A stretch of DNA of 64,000 bases from Mucilaginibacter sp. PAMB04168 (lineage in GTDB: Bacteria > Bacteroidota > Bacteroidia > Sphingobacteriales > Sphingobacteriaceae): NCBI RefSeq assembly GCF_039634365.2, contig NZ_CP155079.2, positions 434,001-498,000 of the forward strand. Direction: 5' to 3'. Below are positions 33,462 to 42,809 of this stretch, piece after piece. Made by a program: the position numbers and the translations under genes. The notes beneath the pieces were generated by a model. That model saw nothing but the letters and a program-made list of their open reading frames with translations, did not search any database and was not told the origin of the DNA. Position 1 is the stretch's first letter, and each line of letters starts with the position of its first letter.

Positions 33462-34319
33462 TTACAAGGTGCCGTCAAGAAACAAACTTTCCTTAATCTC
33501 CGGAATTATTTCGTGCTCTTTGGCTTTGTCAAACATCAGTTGTATAGCTTTTTTGCCCTCAACTCCCAGGTCAAGCGAGTATTGATTTACATATAAGTCA
33601 ATGTGCTTGTACATTACCTCCTCGCTCATTTCCTGCGCGTGCGAACGGATAAAATCCAGACCCGATTTCGGATTGGCAAATGCATATTCAACCGAGCGGC
33701 GCAATACACGGTTAATTTTGTGCTGCACCTCTACCGGTAATTTACGGTTGGCTACAATACCACCAAGTGGTATAGCACACCCTGTTTGTTTTTCCCAGTA
33801 ATCACCCAGATCCAAAATTTTCTTCAGACCCTTGTCTTGGTAAGTAAAGCGATTTTCGTGGATGATGAGTCCAACTTCAATGCGGTCATCCAGCAGCGCT
33901 TGCTCAATATCCGAAAAAACAATCTCCTGTTTATTAACTGCATTTGGAAAGGCCAGGCTCAGCAAAAAGTTTGCGGTAGTGTATTTGCCCGGTATACCAA
34001 TGCGAATGGTGCGGTTTTCGGATTGCAGATCGGCATAAGCTTTTTGCTCATCACCCTTGCAAATTAATAACGGCCCTACGCCAAAACCAAGGGCGCTGCC
34101 GGCATCAAGCAATACATACTTGTTGGCCACATAAGCAAATGCATGGTAGCTTAGTTTGGTCACATCCAATTCGCCACGCATCGCTTTGTGGTTTAAGGTT
34201 TCTACATCATCATAATACACCTCAAAATTTAAACCTTCGGTGTCAATTTTATGATGAATAAGCGCATCAAAAATAAAAGTATCGTTGGGGCATGGCGAAA
34301 AGCCTAGTGTTAATTTCAT
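33462..34319 (-). CDS. mqnD: 1,4-dihydroxy-6-naphthoate synthase
   Basis: 285 aa, MqnD of the futalosine menaquinone pathway. Hallmarks: LGFSPCPNDTFIFDAL at 5-20, GELDVTKLSYHAF, GSALGFGVGPLL and the conserved His of IHENRFTYQDKGL. The enzyme converts cyclic dehypoxanthinylfutalosine to 1,4-dihydroxy-6-naphthoate. The other futalosine gene mqnB follows 82 bp upstream on the same strand. Confidence 0.95.
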   Translation of the reverse strand: MKLTLGFSPCPNDTFIFDALIHHKIDTEGLNFEVYYDDVETLNHKAMRGELDVTKLSYHAFAYVANKYVLLDAGSALGFGVGPLLICKGDEQKAYADLQSENRTIRIGIPGKYTTANFLLSLAFPNAVNKQEIVFSDIEQALLDDRIEVGLIIHENRFTYQDKGLKKILDLGDYWEKQTGCAIPLGGIVANRKLPVEVQHKINRVLRRSVEYAFANPKSGLDFIRSHAQEMSEEVMYKHIDLYVNQYSLDLGVEGKKAIQLMFDKAKEHEIIPEIKESLFLDGTL

Positions 34320-34401
34320 AACGTTTTATTTGTAGGGATGTATTGCAGGTTGTGGGTAATGTTACAGCTTTTTAAAAACATCAAAATCTGCAACACACAA
34401 T

Positions 34402-35154
34402 TCACAACCCGCGGAGTAACGCTTCTGCAAATGTATTTAGATTTTTAATGGCTAAACCTATTTTCCAGGCATCGCGATTGCGCTTCTCTACATAATTTGA
34501 CACTGCCCTGATTTGCAAAGCAGGCACACAAGCCTGCTGGCAAGCATAAAAAAAGGCCGCGCCTTCCATGCTCTCCAGTTGCAGGCTAATGCGCTGTTGA
34601 AGGTTTGCGATGGATGTATCGTTGCCATGAACGGTATTCACCGTAGCTGCAGTTACCTGCCTAACGGCTTGCCGGGAAGAATATTGAGTGAGGCGGGCAT
34701 GGGTTGTATAAGTTATTTGCCCAAATCCTAAAGCATCCAGCGTGATAAAGTCTTGGTCGTTTTCGGCGCCTGATTCAGTAAAGGTATCCTGGGTTATCTC
34801 TACCACCTCTCCTAAAGCAATATCCCTGTCAAAGCTACCGGCTATGCCTAAATTAATAGCCAGATCATACTGATTGATAGCCAAATGCTGCCCCAGTGCA
34901 TAAGCGGTTGCCACCATGCCAACGCCGGTAATGAGGGTATGAAATGCGGTTTCGTTAGATTGGGATGCATTAAATGAGGAGCGGACGAAGGATGATTCGC
35001 CATCGACAGGCTTTTGCAATTGATTTTTAGTCTTTTCCGTATTGCATAAATCCTCTTGCTCGGTACTTCGTTTTCCGTTGTTCGTTCCAAAAACGCCACT
35101 CTCCAGCAAAGGGCCTATTTCCTCACGTGTGGCGGCTACCAGCAATATATTCAT
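34402..35154 (-). CDS. mqnB: Futalosine hydrolase with an inserted segment
   Basis: 250 aa nucleoside-phosphorylase-fold protein: MNILLVAATREEIGPLL, LITGVGMVATAYALG, INLGIAGSF, and the active-site-like MEGAAFFYACQQ. It cleaves futalosine in menaquinone biosynthesis. Between residues about 22 and 70 lies a polar low-complexity segment (Asn/Ser/Glu/Lys-rich) where the family usually goes directly from the first strand-helix to the second strand. The reading frame is uninterrupted. The start MNILLVAA at 35154 gives the family N terminus. Confidence 0.9.
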   Translation of the reverse strand: MNILLVAATREEIGPLLESGVFGTNNGKRSTEQEDLCNTEKTKNQLQKPVDGESSFVRSSFNASQSNETAFHTLITGVGMVATAYALGQHLAINQYDLAINLGIAGSFDRDIALGEVVEITQDTFTESGAENDQDFITLDALGFGQITYTTHARLTQYSSRQAVRQVTAATVNTVHGNDTSIANLQQRISLQLESMEGAAFFYACQQACVPALQIRAVSNYVEKRNRDAWKIGLAIKNLNTFAEALLRGL

Positions 35155-35192
35155 GCAGGCTAAGATAAAACAACTTGCCTGTTTTTGTTTTG

Positions 35193-35200
35193 TATATTTG
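35193..35200 (+). promoter_or_regulatory. Bacteroidota -7 promoter box
   Basis: TATATTTG matches TAnnTTTG exactly, 15 bp before the PTPS/QueD start codon. No clear -33 TTTG at the standard spacing. Confidence 0.4.
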
Positions 35201-35215
35201 CACCCAATAATTGTT

Positions 35216-35635
35216 ATGATGATACATATAACGCGCAAAGAGCATTTTAATGCTGCACACCGGATGTACCGTGAGGAATGGAGCGCAGAAAAAAATCAGG
35301 AAGTATTTGGAAAGTGCGCCAACCCTAACTGGCACGGGCACAACTACAATTTGTTTGTTACCGTAAAAGGCGAAATAACGCATGCTACCGGTTATCTGAT
35401 TGATTTAAAAGAGCTCAAAGAGATTATTAACGAGCATGTAATTGAAAAGCTTGACCACAAGAACCTGAATAAGGATGTTGACTTTATGCAGGGTAAAATG
35501 GCATCAACCGAAATACTTTGCATCGAAATATTTAACCAGTTAAAAGCGCCTATTGAAGCTTACGAAGGTGTTTTTTTACACTCTGTAAGGCTGTTTGAAA
35601 CCGAAAATAACTCTGCCGAGTACTTTGGCAACTAA
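35216..35635 (+). CDS. 6-pyruvoyl-tetrahydropterin synthase/QueD family protein
   Basis: 139 aa. Zinc ligands His15, His40 and His42 and catalytic Cys34 (KCANPNWHGHNY). The family includes QueD (6-carboxytetrahydropterin synthase for queuosine) and PTPS; both act on dihydroneopterin triphosphate, the product of the next gene folE. The absence of other que genes here leaves the pathway open. It is divergent from mqnB, with folE 9 bp downstream. Confidence 0.92.
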   Translation: MMIHITRKEHFNAAHRMYREEWSAEKNQEVFGKCANPNWHGHNYNLFVTVKGEITHATGYLIDLKELKEIINEHVIEKLDHKNLNKDVDFMQGKMASTEILCIEIFNQLKAPIEAYEGVFLHSVRLFETENNSAEYFGN

Positions 35636-35644
35636 TACAATTTC

Positions 35645-36286
35645 ATGATTGACGACGACGACAACCTGCCCGACCGGAACGAAGGTATAGAAGGTTATCA
35701 AAAAATTGACCGCTATAATCCTGAGCTGATCACTAATTTATCCGGCAGCTACCACAACGTACTAAAGCAAATAGGGGAAAACCCCGACCGTGAAGGATTG
35801 CTTAAAACGCCTGAACGTATGGCTAAAGCTATGTTGTACTTAACCCATGGGTATGATTTAGATGCTAAGGAAATACTAACATCAGCTATGTTTAAAGAGG
35901 AATATAGCCAGATGGTTGTGGTAAAAGATATTGAAGTGTACTCTATGTGTGAGCACCACATGCTGCCATTTTTTGGAAAAGCTCACGTCGCTTATATTCC
36001 TAATGGCCACGTAGTGGGTTTAAGCAAGATACCACGGATTGTTGATGTGTTTGCACGCCGCTTACAGGTGCAGGAGCGCCTAACCAATGAGATTCGCGAT
36101 TGTATACAAGATACTTTGCAACCATTAGGCGTTGGTGTAGTAATTGAATGCCGGCATTTATGCATGAGCATGCGCGGCGTACAAAAGCAAAACTCGGTAA
36201 CGACCACTTCGGCCTTTAGCGGAGAATTTTTTAAAGAGAAAACCCGGACGGAATTCTTAAATCTGATAACCAGTAAATTAAGTTAA
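35645..36286 (+). CDS. folE: GTP cyclohydrolase I
   Basis: 213 aa. Zinc ligands Cys102, His105 and Cys173, spaced as in the E. coli enzyme, in MCEHHMLPF and [11 protein letters not shown]. It converts GTP to 7,8-dihydroneopterin triphosphate for folate and other pterins. Operon with the PTPS/QueD gene, which uses the product. The acidic N terminus [10 protein letters not shown] is a lineage feature. Confidence 0.96.
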   Translation: MIDDDDNLPDRNEGIEGYQKIDRYNPELITNLSGSYHNVLKQIGENPDREGLLKTPERMAKAMLYLTHGYDLDAKEILTSAMFKEEYSQMVVVKDIEVYSMCEHHMLPFFGKAHVAYIPNGHVVGLSKIPRIVDVFARRLQVQERLTNEIRDCIQDTLQPLGVGVVIECRHLCMSMRGVQKQNSVTTTSAFSGEFFKEKTRTEFLNLITSKLS

Positions 36287-36392
36287 AGAAGAGCCAAAAA
36301 GCAGGTAACTAAAGTGCCAAGAAGGCAACTGAGCCGTGCTATTAAGACAACTTAAATTATTTAACTGAATTACTCAATAACCAATAATTAAC

Positions 36393-37280
36393 GTGAAAGC
36401 ATATATTTTTCCAGGCCAGGGTGCTCAGTTTGTAGGTATGGGCAAAGACCTGTACGACCAGCACGAAGGTGCCCGCCAACTGTTTGAGCAGGCTAACGAG
36501 ATACTGGGTTTCCGCATTACCGATATTATGTTTAACGGTACCGACGAAGACCTGAAGCAAACCAGGGTTACCCAGCCTGCAATATTTTTACACTCCGTAA
36601 TTTTAGCTAAAGTTGCCGGTGATGATTTTAAACCGCAGATGGTTGCCGGTCACTCCTTAGGAGAGTTTTCGGCGCTGGTGTCTGCCGGTGCTTTGTCATT
36701 CGAAGATGGCCTTAAACTGGTTGCTGCACGTGCTAATGCCATGCAAAAAGCCTGCGAAATACAGCCCTCAACCATGGCTGCTGTTTTGGGCCTGGATGAT
36801 TTTACGGTTGAAGATATTTGCCAGCAGGTAAGCGAAGTTGTTGTGCCCGCCAATTACAATTGCCCGGGTCAGTTAGTTATTTCGGGCACAATAGCCGGTG
36901 TGGAACTGGCGTGCGAAAAAATGAAAGCCGCTGGTGCCAAACGTGCACTCATTTTAAATGTGGGCGGTGCATTCCATTCGCCGTTAATGGAAGCTGCACG
37001 GGTTGAACTGGAGCACGCCATTGTAAATACTAACATACAAGAGCCTGTTTGCCCAATTTACCAGAACATTGATGCCAAGCCTTATACTGACGCTGCCTTA
37101 ATTAAGCAAAACTTAGTTGCTCAGCTAACCGGTGCTGTACGGTGGACCCAAACGGTAACACATATGCTACAGGACGGCGCCACATCGTTTACCGAGGTGG
37201 GCCCTGGCAATGTGCTGCAGGGACTGGTTAAAAAAGTTGACCGAAGCGCTGCGACCGATAGTTTAACCGTAGCCCAATAA
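36393..37280 (+). CDS. fabD: Malonyl-CoA:ACP transacylase
   Basis: 295 aa, GTG start. FPGQGAQFVGMG at 6-17, nucleophile Ser88 in GHSLGEFSAL, Arg113 and catalytic His195 (GGAFHSPLM). It loads malonate on ACP for fatty-acid elongation. A strong terminator follows. Confidence 0.95.
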   Translation: MKAYIFPGQGAQFVGMGKDLYDQHEGARQLFEQANEILGFRITDIMFNGTDEDLKQTRVTQPAIFLHSVILAKVAGDDFKPQMVAGHSLGEFSALVSAGALSFEDGLKLVAARANAMQKACEIQPSTMAAVLGLDDFTVEDICQQVSEVVVPANYNCPGQLVISGTIAGVELACEKMKAAGAKRALILNVGGAFHSPLMEAARVELEHAIVNTNIQEPVCPIYQNIDAKPYTDAALIKQNLVAQLTGAVRWTQTVTHMLQDGATSFTEVGPGNVLQGLVKKVDRSAATDSLTVAQ

Positions 37281-37286
37281 TTTTAT

Positions 37287-37318
37287 AAAAGCCGCAAACC
37301 AATGCGGCTTTTATTTTT
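37287..37318 (+). terminator. Terminator after fabD
   Basis: Perfect 10-bp stem AAAAGCCGCA/TGCGGCTTTT, six-base loop, T-rich tail. Confidence 0.85.
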
Positions 37319-37357
37319 TATGATATATTTGATTTCTACAACATCTGCAATACCAAA

Positions 37358-40300
37358 TTGACCACCTTTACCAAAATACGTTTATTACTGGCTTTGCTGT
37401 GTGCCAGCTTGCTGCTCACCGCAATAATTTTACGTAACAGTTATACACCGCGCAACGGTTTTATGCGTAGCGCGCACCTGCTTGAAGAAAATTTGCACCA
37501 AAAGGAAAAGCAGGTAGACAAGTTGTTTTCGGGTAAGCAGTTTGAATTGCTTAAGCAGATGCCCGACAATAACCAGGAAGCGTTAAAGCTAATTGAAAAT
37601 CTTACAGTACAGCAACGCATTTGGTTAGTTACCTACAAAAACAATAAGCTGGCTTACTGGACTGGTGTAAAGGTCATCCCCGAACGCTTCAATAAATATA
37701 AACCGGGCAGCAGCTTTATAAAAGAGTCTAACGGTTATTATGAGGCTATACAAAAAACCGAGGGCAATTTTACGGCTATAGCGTTCATCTTCGTTAAAAG
37801 TAAATTTAGGTTTCAGAATGAGTTTCTGCAAAATGTGTTCGAGCCTAAATTGCTTAGAAATAACAACATTGACATAGCCGATGTTGATGATAAAGACGTT
37901 TACCACATCCATAATAATAATAAACAATACCTTTTTTCGGTTAAGCTTGTACCTGATGCTGTTAATTATACGCACCTAACCTGGGAGATAGTGTTATGGC
38001 TGGCCGGACTATTGTTTTTTTGCCTGCTCGTAATCAGCATTTGCAATCACTTTGTGCATCGTAAAAAGTTCGGGCTATCGGTAGTTGTACTGGCATGCAG
38101 TATACTGCTTATCCGTTTTATAAACCTGTATTTTCACCTGCCCGATTTTAGCAGTAGTTTACGCTTGTTCAATCCCCATTTATTTACACTGAACAAGCTG
38201 TTTCCAAGCCTTGGCGACCTTGGCATAAACACGCTTTTTTTATGCTGGTTTGTTGCGTACCTCTATAGCTATCGGCATAAATTACTAAAGCGCCCGCCTG
38301 CAAAAACAATGAGTTACCTTATATTCATTGGTGCAATTGGGGTGCTTATGCTGGCTTCTTCGGGCATGCTGTATTTGTACAAGCAGTTAGTTACCAATTC
38401 CAACATTAACTTTGACGTTAACAACGTACTCAATTTGACCGGGTACAGTTTGGTAGGCGTATTGCTGTCGTGCTTCAGCTTTTTGATATTTTATCTTTTA
38501 GTTGAAACCTTACTGGTAGTAAACGAAAAGTTAAGCATTAAACCAAAGGTGAAGCTGGCTATTTTTGCTGGTGTTATCTTGGCAGCTACTTTAATCTCTC
38601 TCTCAACAGGGTTTACGCTTTTTTATCTGCTTTGGGCATTGCTGGTATTTATAAGGTATTATTCGTTAAAATATGACAGCGGTACGCTCAATGCTGTTAC
38701 TTATGTAAGCATCATACTGATCTGCTCCTGGATAGCATCCATTAAGCTTAACCGCTTCGAAGCCGATAAGGAAAAAGGAACCCGCAAGCAACTTATTGAG
38801 CAGCTCAACAATGGCAATAACCCTAAGTTAACGCAAATATTTAAAAACGTTGAAAAGCAGATCGTACGTGACCCTGTGTTGCAGCGCTATTTTAATGATA
38901 CCAGCCATAACGCAGGTTATTTAAGAAACCGCTTTCAGAGACTCTATTTTGATGGTTACCTTTCTGATTTTGATTGTACGATACATGAGTTTGACCGCAG
39001 TGGCCGGCCAATACTAAGCAACGACGACTACATTCTGAATGACTTTAAAGACATGGTTGTTTTCAGCTCGATTAAGGTGTCTGACTACTTTTACCGTGAA
39101 AATGAAAACTTCGGCTTTCTGAGTTACTTTGCCATACTTCCGGTTTATGCAAAAGATGCCTTGCTGGGTACGGTTATAGTAGAATTAAAATCTAAAGCCA
39201 TACAAGATAGCGGCAGTTTCCCTGAGTTGCTTATAGACAATCAATTTAAGCGGGACACTAAATTTAAAAATTACTCTTTCGCTTTTTATAGCGATGGCCA
39301 TTTACTAAGCCAGAGTGGTAGTTATGATTATAATGTTGTAAACGCTGATTTAAAAGGTGAACTTAAAAAATATACCTTTAAAACCACTTACGAAGATGAT
39401 GACGCCAAGCCATGGTATCAGCGTTTAACCCGTTACAGCCATTTAATTTATCAGCCAAGCCTGCGTAAGGTTATTGTTGTATCAGCTCCGGAGAACGATC
39501 TGGTTACTTATGTAGCGTCGCTCACTTTCTTTTTTGTGGTGCTGCTTGCCTTTAGCGCCATCATTATTCTGGTTAATTGGTTATGGCGGCATGTTACCGT
39601 TATAAAAGTCACATCGCACAGCATACGCTGGAATTTTGGGTTTAAACGGCAGACGTTATTGTACAAAACCCGTATTCAGTTCTCCATGATATTTGCCGTT
39701 GTAGTTACTTTAGTGCTGGTAGGCGTTATTACTTTTCTATCTATCACTACGCAGTACGAAGAGCAGCAAAATGAAATGATCAGTACCAAGATCACCACCA
39801 TTGCAGCGAAGTTTGAAAGCATTTTTCCGGAAAACCTGCAAAACATTGATGAAGATACGCAGGTTAGGTTCAATAACTTTGCCGACAATTTCTCTACCGA
39901 CCTGATCCTGTTCAACAAAGATGGAATTCCGGTACTTTCAACCAGGCCTAAGATATATGATTATGGTATTTTAGGGCGCCGTATGCATGCCCGCGCCTTC
40001 GTTTTATTGAACAAGCTTCAGAAGTCGCTGCTTATTAATGACGAACGCATTGGGATACTCAATTATAAAGCAGCCTACGTGCCCATCCGTACTACTAAAA
40101 GCGGTACAATAGGTTATCTGCAATTGCCCTACTTTTCTAACGAGGCCGATTATCGTGAGCGTATTGGTACTTTCCTGAATGCCATGATCAATATTTACGC
40201 GCTTATATTTGTGGCTATAGGCATGTTCGCTGTATTGGTAGCCAGGCAAATAACAGCCCCGCTTAGCTTTATTCAATATAACCTGAGTAAAACCATTTAC

Positions 40301-41092
40301 GGTAAAAAGAACGAGCCTATAAAATGGAATCAGGATGACGAGATAGGCGCCCTGATAAAAGAATATAACAAAATGATTGCCGCACTTGAGAACAGCGCCC
40401 AGCGACTGGCCCAATCAGAGCGGGAAAGCGCCTGGCGCGAGATGGCCAAACAGGTTGCCCACGAAATTAAGAACCCCCTTACGCCGCTTAAGCTGGGCTT
40501 GCAATTACTGGAAAAATCATGGAGAGATAAAGACCCCCGATTTGATGCCAAGTTTGAGCGTTTCAGTAAATCATTTGTAGAGCAAATAGAAAGTTTGTCG
40601 TCTATAGCGTCGGAGTTTTCGGCTTTTGCTAAAATGCCCGATACCCGCATGCAACGCCTCAGTATGTTTGAAACGTTGGGTCAGGCTGTTATTATTTTTA
40701 AGCATATGGATAATGTGAAAATTATCTATGAACACCCAGAAGCTGAATTTATGGTAATGGCCGACCGCGACCAGCTTTTGCGCTGCTTTAACAACCTGCT
40801 TAAAAATGCAATTGAGGCCATGCCCGAAAGCCGCTTGGGTGTCATTGAAATTACTTACACCATTAACAGGGGTAGCGTATTATTAAAGATACAGGATAAC
40901 GGCAACGGCATCCCCGAAAACCTGCGCGACCGTATATTCGAACCCAACTTTACCACCAAAAGTTCGGGCACCGGTTTGGGACTGGCATTTGTGAAAAACT
41001 CTATCGAAAATGCCGGTGGCAGGGTATGGTATGAGACCGTCATAGGCGAGGGTACAACGTTCTTTCTGAACTTCCCGGAAGCAAAAGGATAA
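37358..41092 (+). CDS. Large multi-pass NtrY-like sensor histidine kinase
   Basis: 1244 aa, TTG start (no in-frame ATG before the first membrane helix). Order: membrane helix 5-25, extracytoplasmic domain to about 205, a block of about seven helices (208-455), a second large soluble section (about 460-720), helices near 725-750 and 790-812, another extracytoplasmic domain, a helix near 945, a HAMP-like linker, HisKA with His1035 (VAHEIKNPLTPLKL) and HATPase (NLLKNAIEAM, DNGNGIP, GTGLGLAFV). The kinase core is of the NtrB/NtrY type. No response regulator is adjacent. It is followed by a hairpin. Confidence 0.88.
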   Translation: MTTFTKIRLLLALLCASLLLTAIILRNSYTPRNGFMRSAHLLEENLHQKEKQVDKLFSGKQFELLKQMPDNNQEALKLIENLTVQQRIWLVTYKNNKLAYWTGVKVIPERFNKYKPGSSFIKESNGYYEAIQKTEGNFTAIAFIFVKSKFRFQNEFLQNVFEPKLLRNNNIDIADVDDKDVYHIHNNNKQYLFSVKLVPDAVNYTHLTWEIVLWLAGLLFFCLLVISICNHFVHRKKFGLSVVVLACSILLIRFINLYFHLPDFSSSLRLFNPHLFTLNKLFPSLGDLGINTLFLCWFVAYLYSYRHKLLKRPPAKTMSYLIFIGAIGVLMLASSGMLYLYKQLVTNSNINFDVNNVLNLTGYSLVGVLLSCFSFLIFYLLVETLLVVNEKLSIKPKVKLAIFAGVILAATLISLSTGFTLFYLLWALLVFIRYYSLKYDSGTLNAVTYVSIILICSWIASIKLNRFEADKEKGTRKQLIEQLNNGNNPKLTQIFKNVEKQIVRDPVLQRYFNDTSHNAGYLRNRFQRLYFDGYLSDFDCTIHEFDRSGRPILSNDDYILNDFKDMVVFSSIKVSDYFYRENENFGFLSYFAILPVYAKDALLGTVIVELKSKAIQDSGSFPELLIDNQFKRDTKFKNYSFAFYSDGHLLSQSGSYDYNVVNADLKGELKKYTFKTTYEDDDAKPWYQRLTRYSHLIYQPSLRKVIVVSAPENDLVTYVASLTFFFVVLLAFSAIIILVNWLWRHVTVIKVTSHSIRWNFGFKRQTLLYKTRIQFSMIFAVVVTLVLVGVITFLSITTQYEEQQNEMISTKITTIAAKFESIFPENLQNIDEDTQVRFNNFADNFSTDLILFNKDGIPVLSTRPKIYDYGILGRRMHARAFVLLNKLQKSLLINDERIGILNYKAAYVPIRTTKSGTIGYLQLPYFSNEADYRERIGTFLNAMINIYALIFVAIGMFAVLVARQITAPLSFIQYNLSKTIYGKKNEPIKWNQDDEIGALIKEYNKMIAALENSAQRLAQSERESAWREMAKQVAHEIKNPLTPLKLGLQLLEKSWRDKDPRFDAKFERFSKSFVEQIESLSSIASEFSAFAKMPDTRMQRLSMFETLGQAVIIFKHMDNVKIIYEHPEAEFMVMADRDQLLRCFNNLLKNAIEAMPESRLGVIEITYTINRGSVLLKIQDNGNGIPENLRDRIFEPNFTTKSSGTGLGLAFVKNSIENAGGRVWYETVIGEGTTFFLNFPEAKG

Positions 41093-41113
41093 GTATTAGG
41101 CAGGTATGGGCTT

Positions 41114-41155
41114 CTTTTATAGCACACTCAGCTCAAGCAGTATGTGCTATAAAAG
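41114..41155. terminator. Hairpin between convergent genes
   Basis: Perfect 13-bp arms CTTTTATAGCACA/TGTGCTATAAAAG with a 16-base loop, between the kinase and HD-domain genes. Likely bidirectional terminator. Confidence 0.6.
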
Positions 41156-41227
41156 TGTTTTGCAATGAAAGGCATCATTGGCAGGAGCCAGGTATAAATG
41201 CCATTTGAGCCAAATAGTTAATGTCAG

Positions 41228-41881
41228 CTATCGTAGCCCTTCCCATTCTGCATAAAACTGTTCCAGGAAGGTGTGCATATACTCGTGCCTTTGCTCAGCC
41301 ATGCGGCGTGCAGTTGGCGTGTTCATTTTATCTTTAAGCAGCAGCAGCTTTTCGTAAAAGTGATTGATTGTTGGAGCCGTTGTTTTCTTATACTCCTCTT
41401 TGCTCATTTGCAGGTTAGGGGGCAAAGTAGGATTATGTAATTCGCGGCCTTTAAATCCGCCGTAATTAAAAGCCCGTGCAATACCAATAGCGCCTATGGC
41501 ATCCAGCCGGTCAGCATCCTGTACAACAGCCAGTTCGGGTGAGTGAAAAACCTGTTCAGCGAAGCTGGATTTGAAAGACATGTGCCTGATAATTTGCGCA
41601 ACATGTTCTACAACAGCATCATCTACTTGCTCTCTTTTTAAAAAGGCAACAGCCGTTAGCGGACCAATCTCTTCATCACCATTATGAAATTTACTATCAG
41701 CAATGTCATGAAGCAGGGCGGCCAGTTCCACCACCATCAAATCGGCAGGTTCGGTTTGGGCAATGTGTTTGGCATTGTTCCATACGCGTAAAATGTGCCA
41801 CCAGTCATGGCCACCTTCGGCCTGCTGTAGGGTCTGCTGCACATAGGCTGCCGTTTTATCAATAAGTTGTTGGGAATACAT
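41228..41881 (-). CDS. HD-domain phosphohydrolase
   Basis: 217 aa (start MYSQQLID; an ATG ten codons earlier is possible). HD metal motif: His in GGHDWWHILRVW, the HD pair in ALLHDIADSKFHNGDEE, and a later Asp in VVQDADRLDAIGAIGIARAF. It resembles the YedJ/YpgQ type that hydrolyses nucleotides such as dNTPs; the substrate is uncertain. Confidence 0.88.
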   Translation of the reverse strand: MYSQQLIDKTAAYVQQTLQQAEGGHDWWHILRVWNNAKHIAQTEPADLMVVELAALLHDIADSKFHNGDEEIGPLTAVAFLKREQVDDAVVEHVAQIIRHMSFKSSFAEQVFHSPELAVVQDADRLDAIGAIGIARAFNYGGFKGRELHNPTLPPNLQMSKEEYKKTTAPTINHFYEKLLLLKDKMNTPTARRMAEQRHEYMHTFLEQFYAEWEGLR

Positions 41882-41933
41882 ACTGTTATATTTGCTGGCT
41901 ATAAGCTGCAAATATAACAGTGAAAAAATAATG

Positions 41934-42209
41934 TTAGGCGCTTACTGATGCAACCTGCATAAATTGAGCCGGTTCGGTATGTTCGGCTTTAATAAGTTCG
42001 AATAAATCTACTTCCAATATTTGAGCTATCTGGTACAGTCGCTCCAGGGTTATTTTTGTATAACCGAGTTCTATTTTGCTGTAGGCATTTTGTGAAATGT
42101 CAAGCTTTAAGGCCAGATACTCCTGGGTGTAATTTCTAAACTCTCTTATTTTTCTGATGTTAACAGCAACAGTTTTAATCTTGTTCTTGATCGCTTCCTT
42201 CCCCATCAT
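41934..42209 (-). CDS. XRE-family helix-turn-helix protein
   Basis: 91 aa with an HTH_3 domain at about 18-75: IREFRNYTQEYLALKLDISQNAYSKIELG (positions 21-49) and LERLYQIAQILEVDLFEL. A short C-terminal tail has no other domain. Single-gene unit; target unknown. Confidence 0.88.
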   Translation of the reverse strand: MMGKEAIKNKIKTVAVNIRKIREFRNYTQEYLALKLDISQNAYSKIELGYTKITLERLYQIAQILEVDLFELIKAEHTEPAQFMQVASVSA

Positions 42210-42320
42210 AATTTGTTTTTGATACCGGAATTTACGAAGTAGAACAACCAGCGGTTTTAAATATTTAATATGAATTAAAAAATTTATTCAAACGGTGTTT
42301 AGATTGCTGCAAATTAACCC

Positions 42321-42809
42321 TTAATAAGTAACAATTATAGCTGGTAACAGCGTGGCCATATCTAACGGAACCTGATTGGTAGCAAAAATTGGCTTGCGTT
42401 TTTTATAGGAATCATATACCTGTTTTTGTAAGGCGGCACTGGCTTTACCCGCCGGCATATTTAAATTCACAGTGAACGATATCACAAAATCATGCAATTT
42501 TTCTTCATCAGGGATAACCCATTTGCGGTCTGATTTTCTCAGAGCATCAATAAATGGTACAGTGATGATGTAATCGTCAGCATAGTACACAACTATTTTT
42601 TGAATGGCACCTTTTTGATCTGCTGTAAATTTAAGAACTGCGGTACCTGTGGCTTTTGCCTTTTTTAGTTCATCGGGTATAACAACACTATTTTTAAAAT
42701 AGTTCATCATCACCTCGCGGCCACCCTGAAATGGAAAGGCCAGGCCTTGCTGTGCACGACTGTGCAAAGCCGATAATAAAATAGCGGCTACAAAAATAAA
42801 ACGTTTCAT
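42321..42809 (-). CDS. Secreted TonB-C-terminus-like protein
   Basis: 162 aa with a signal peptide (cleaved near SRA-Q). Residues about 45-120 resemble the TonB C-terminal fold (PDELKKAKATGTAVLKFTADQKGAIQKIVV). No membrane anchor. It directly follows the THUMP methyltransferase gene with no gap, though a functional link is not evident. Confidence 0.65.
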   Translation of the reverse strand: MKRFIFVAAILLSALHSRAQQGLAFPFQGGREVMMNYFKNSVVIPDELKKAKATGTAVLKFTADQKGAIQKIVVYYADDYIITVPFIDALRKSDRKWVIPDEEKLHDFVISFTVNLNMPAGKASAALQKQVYDSYKKRKPIFATNQVPLDMATLLPAIIVTY

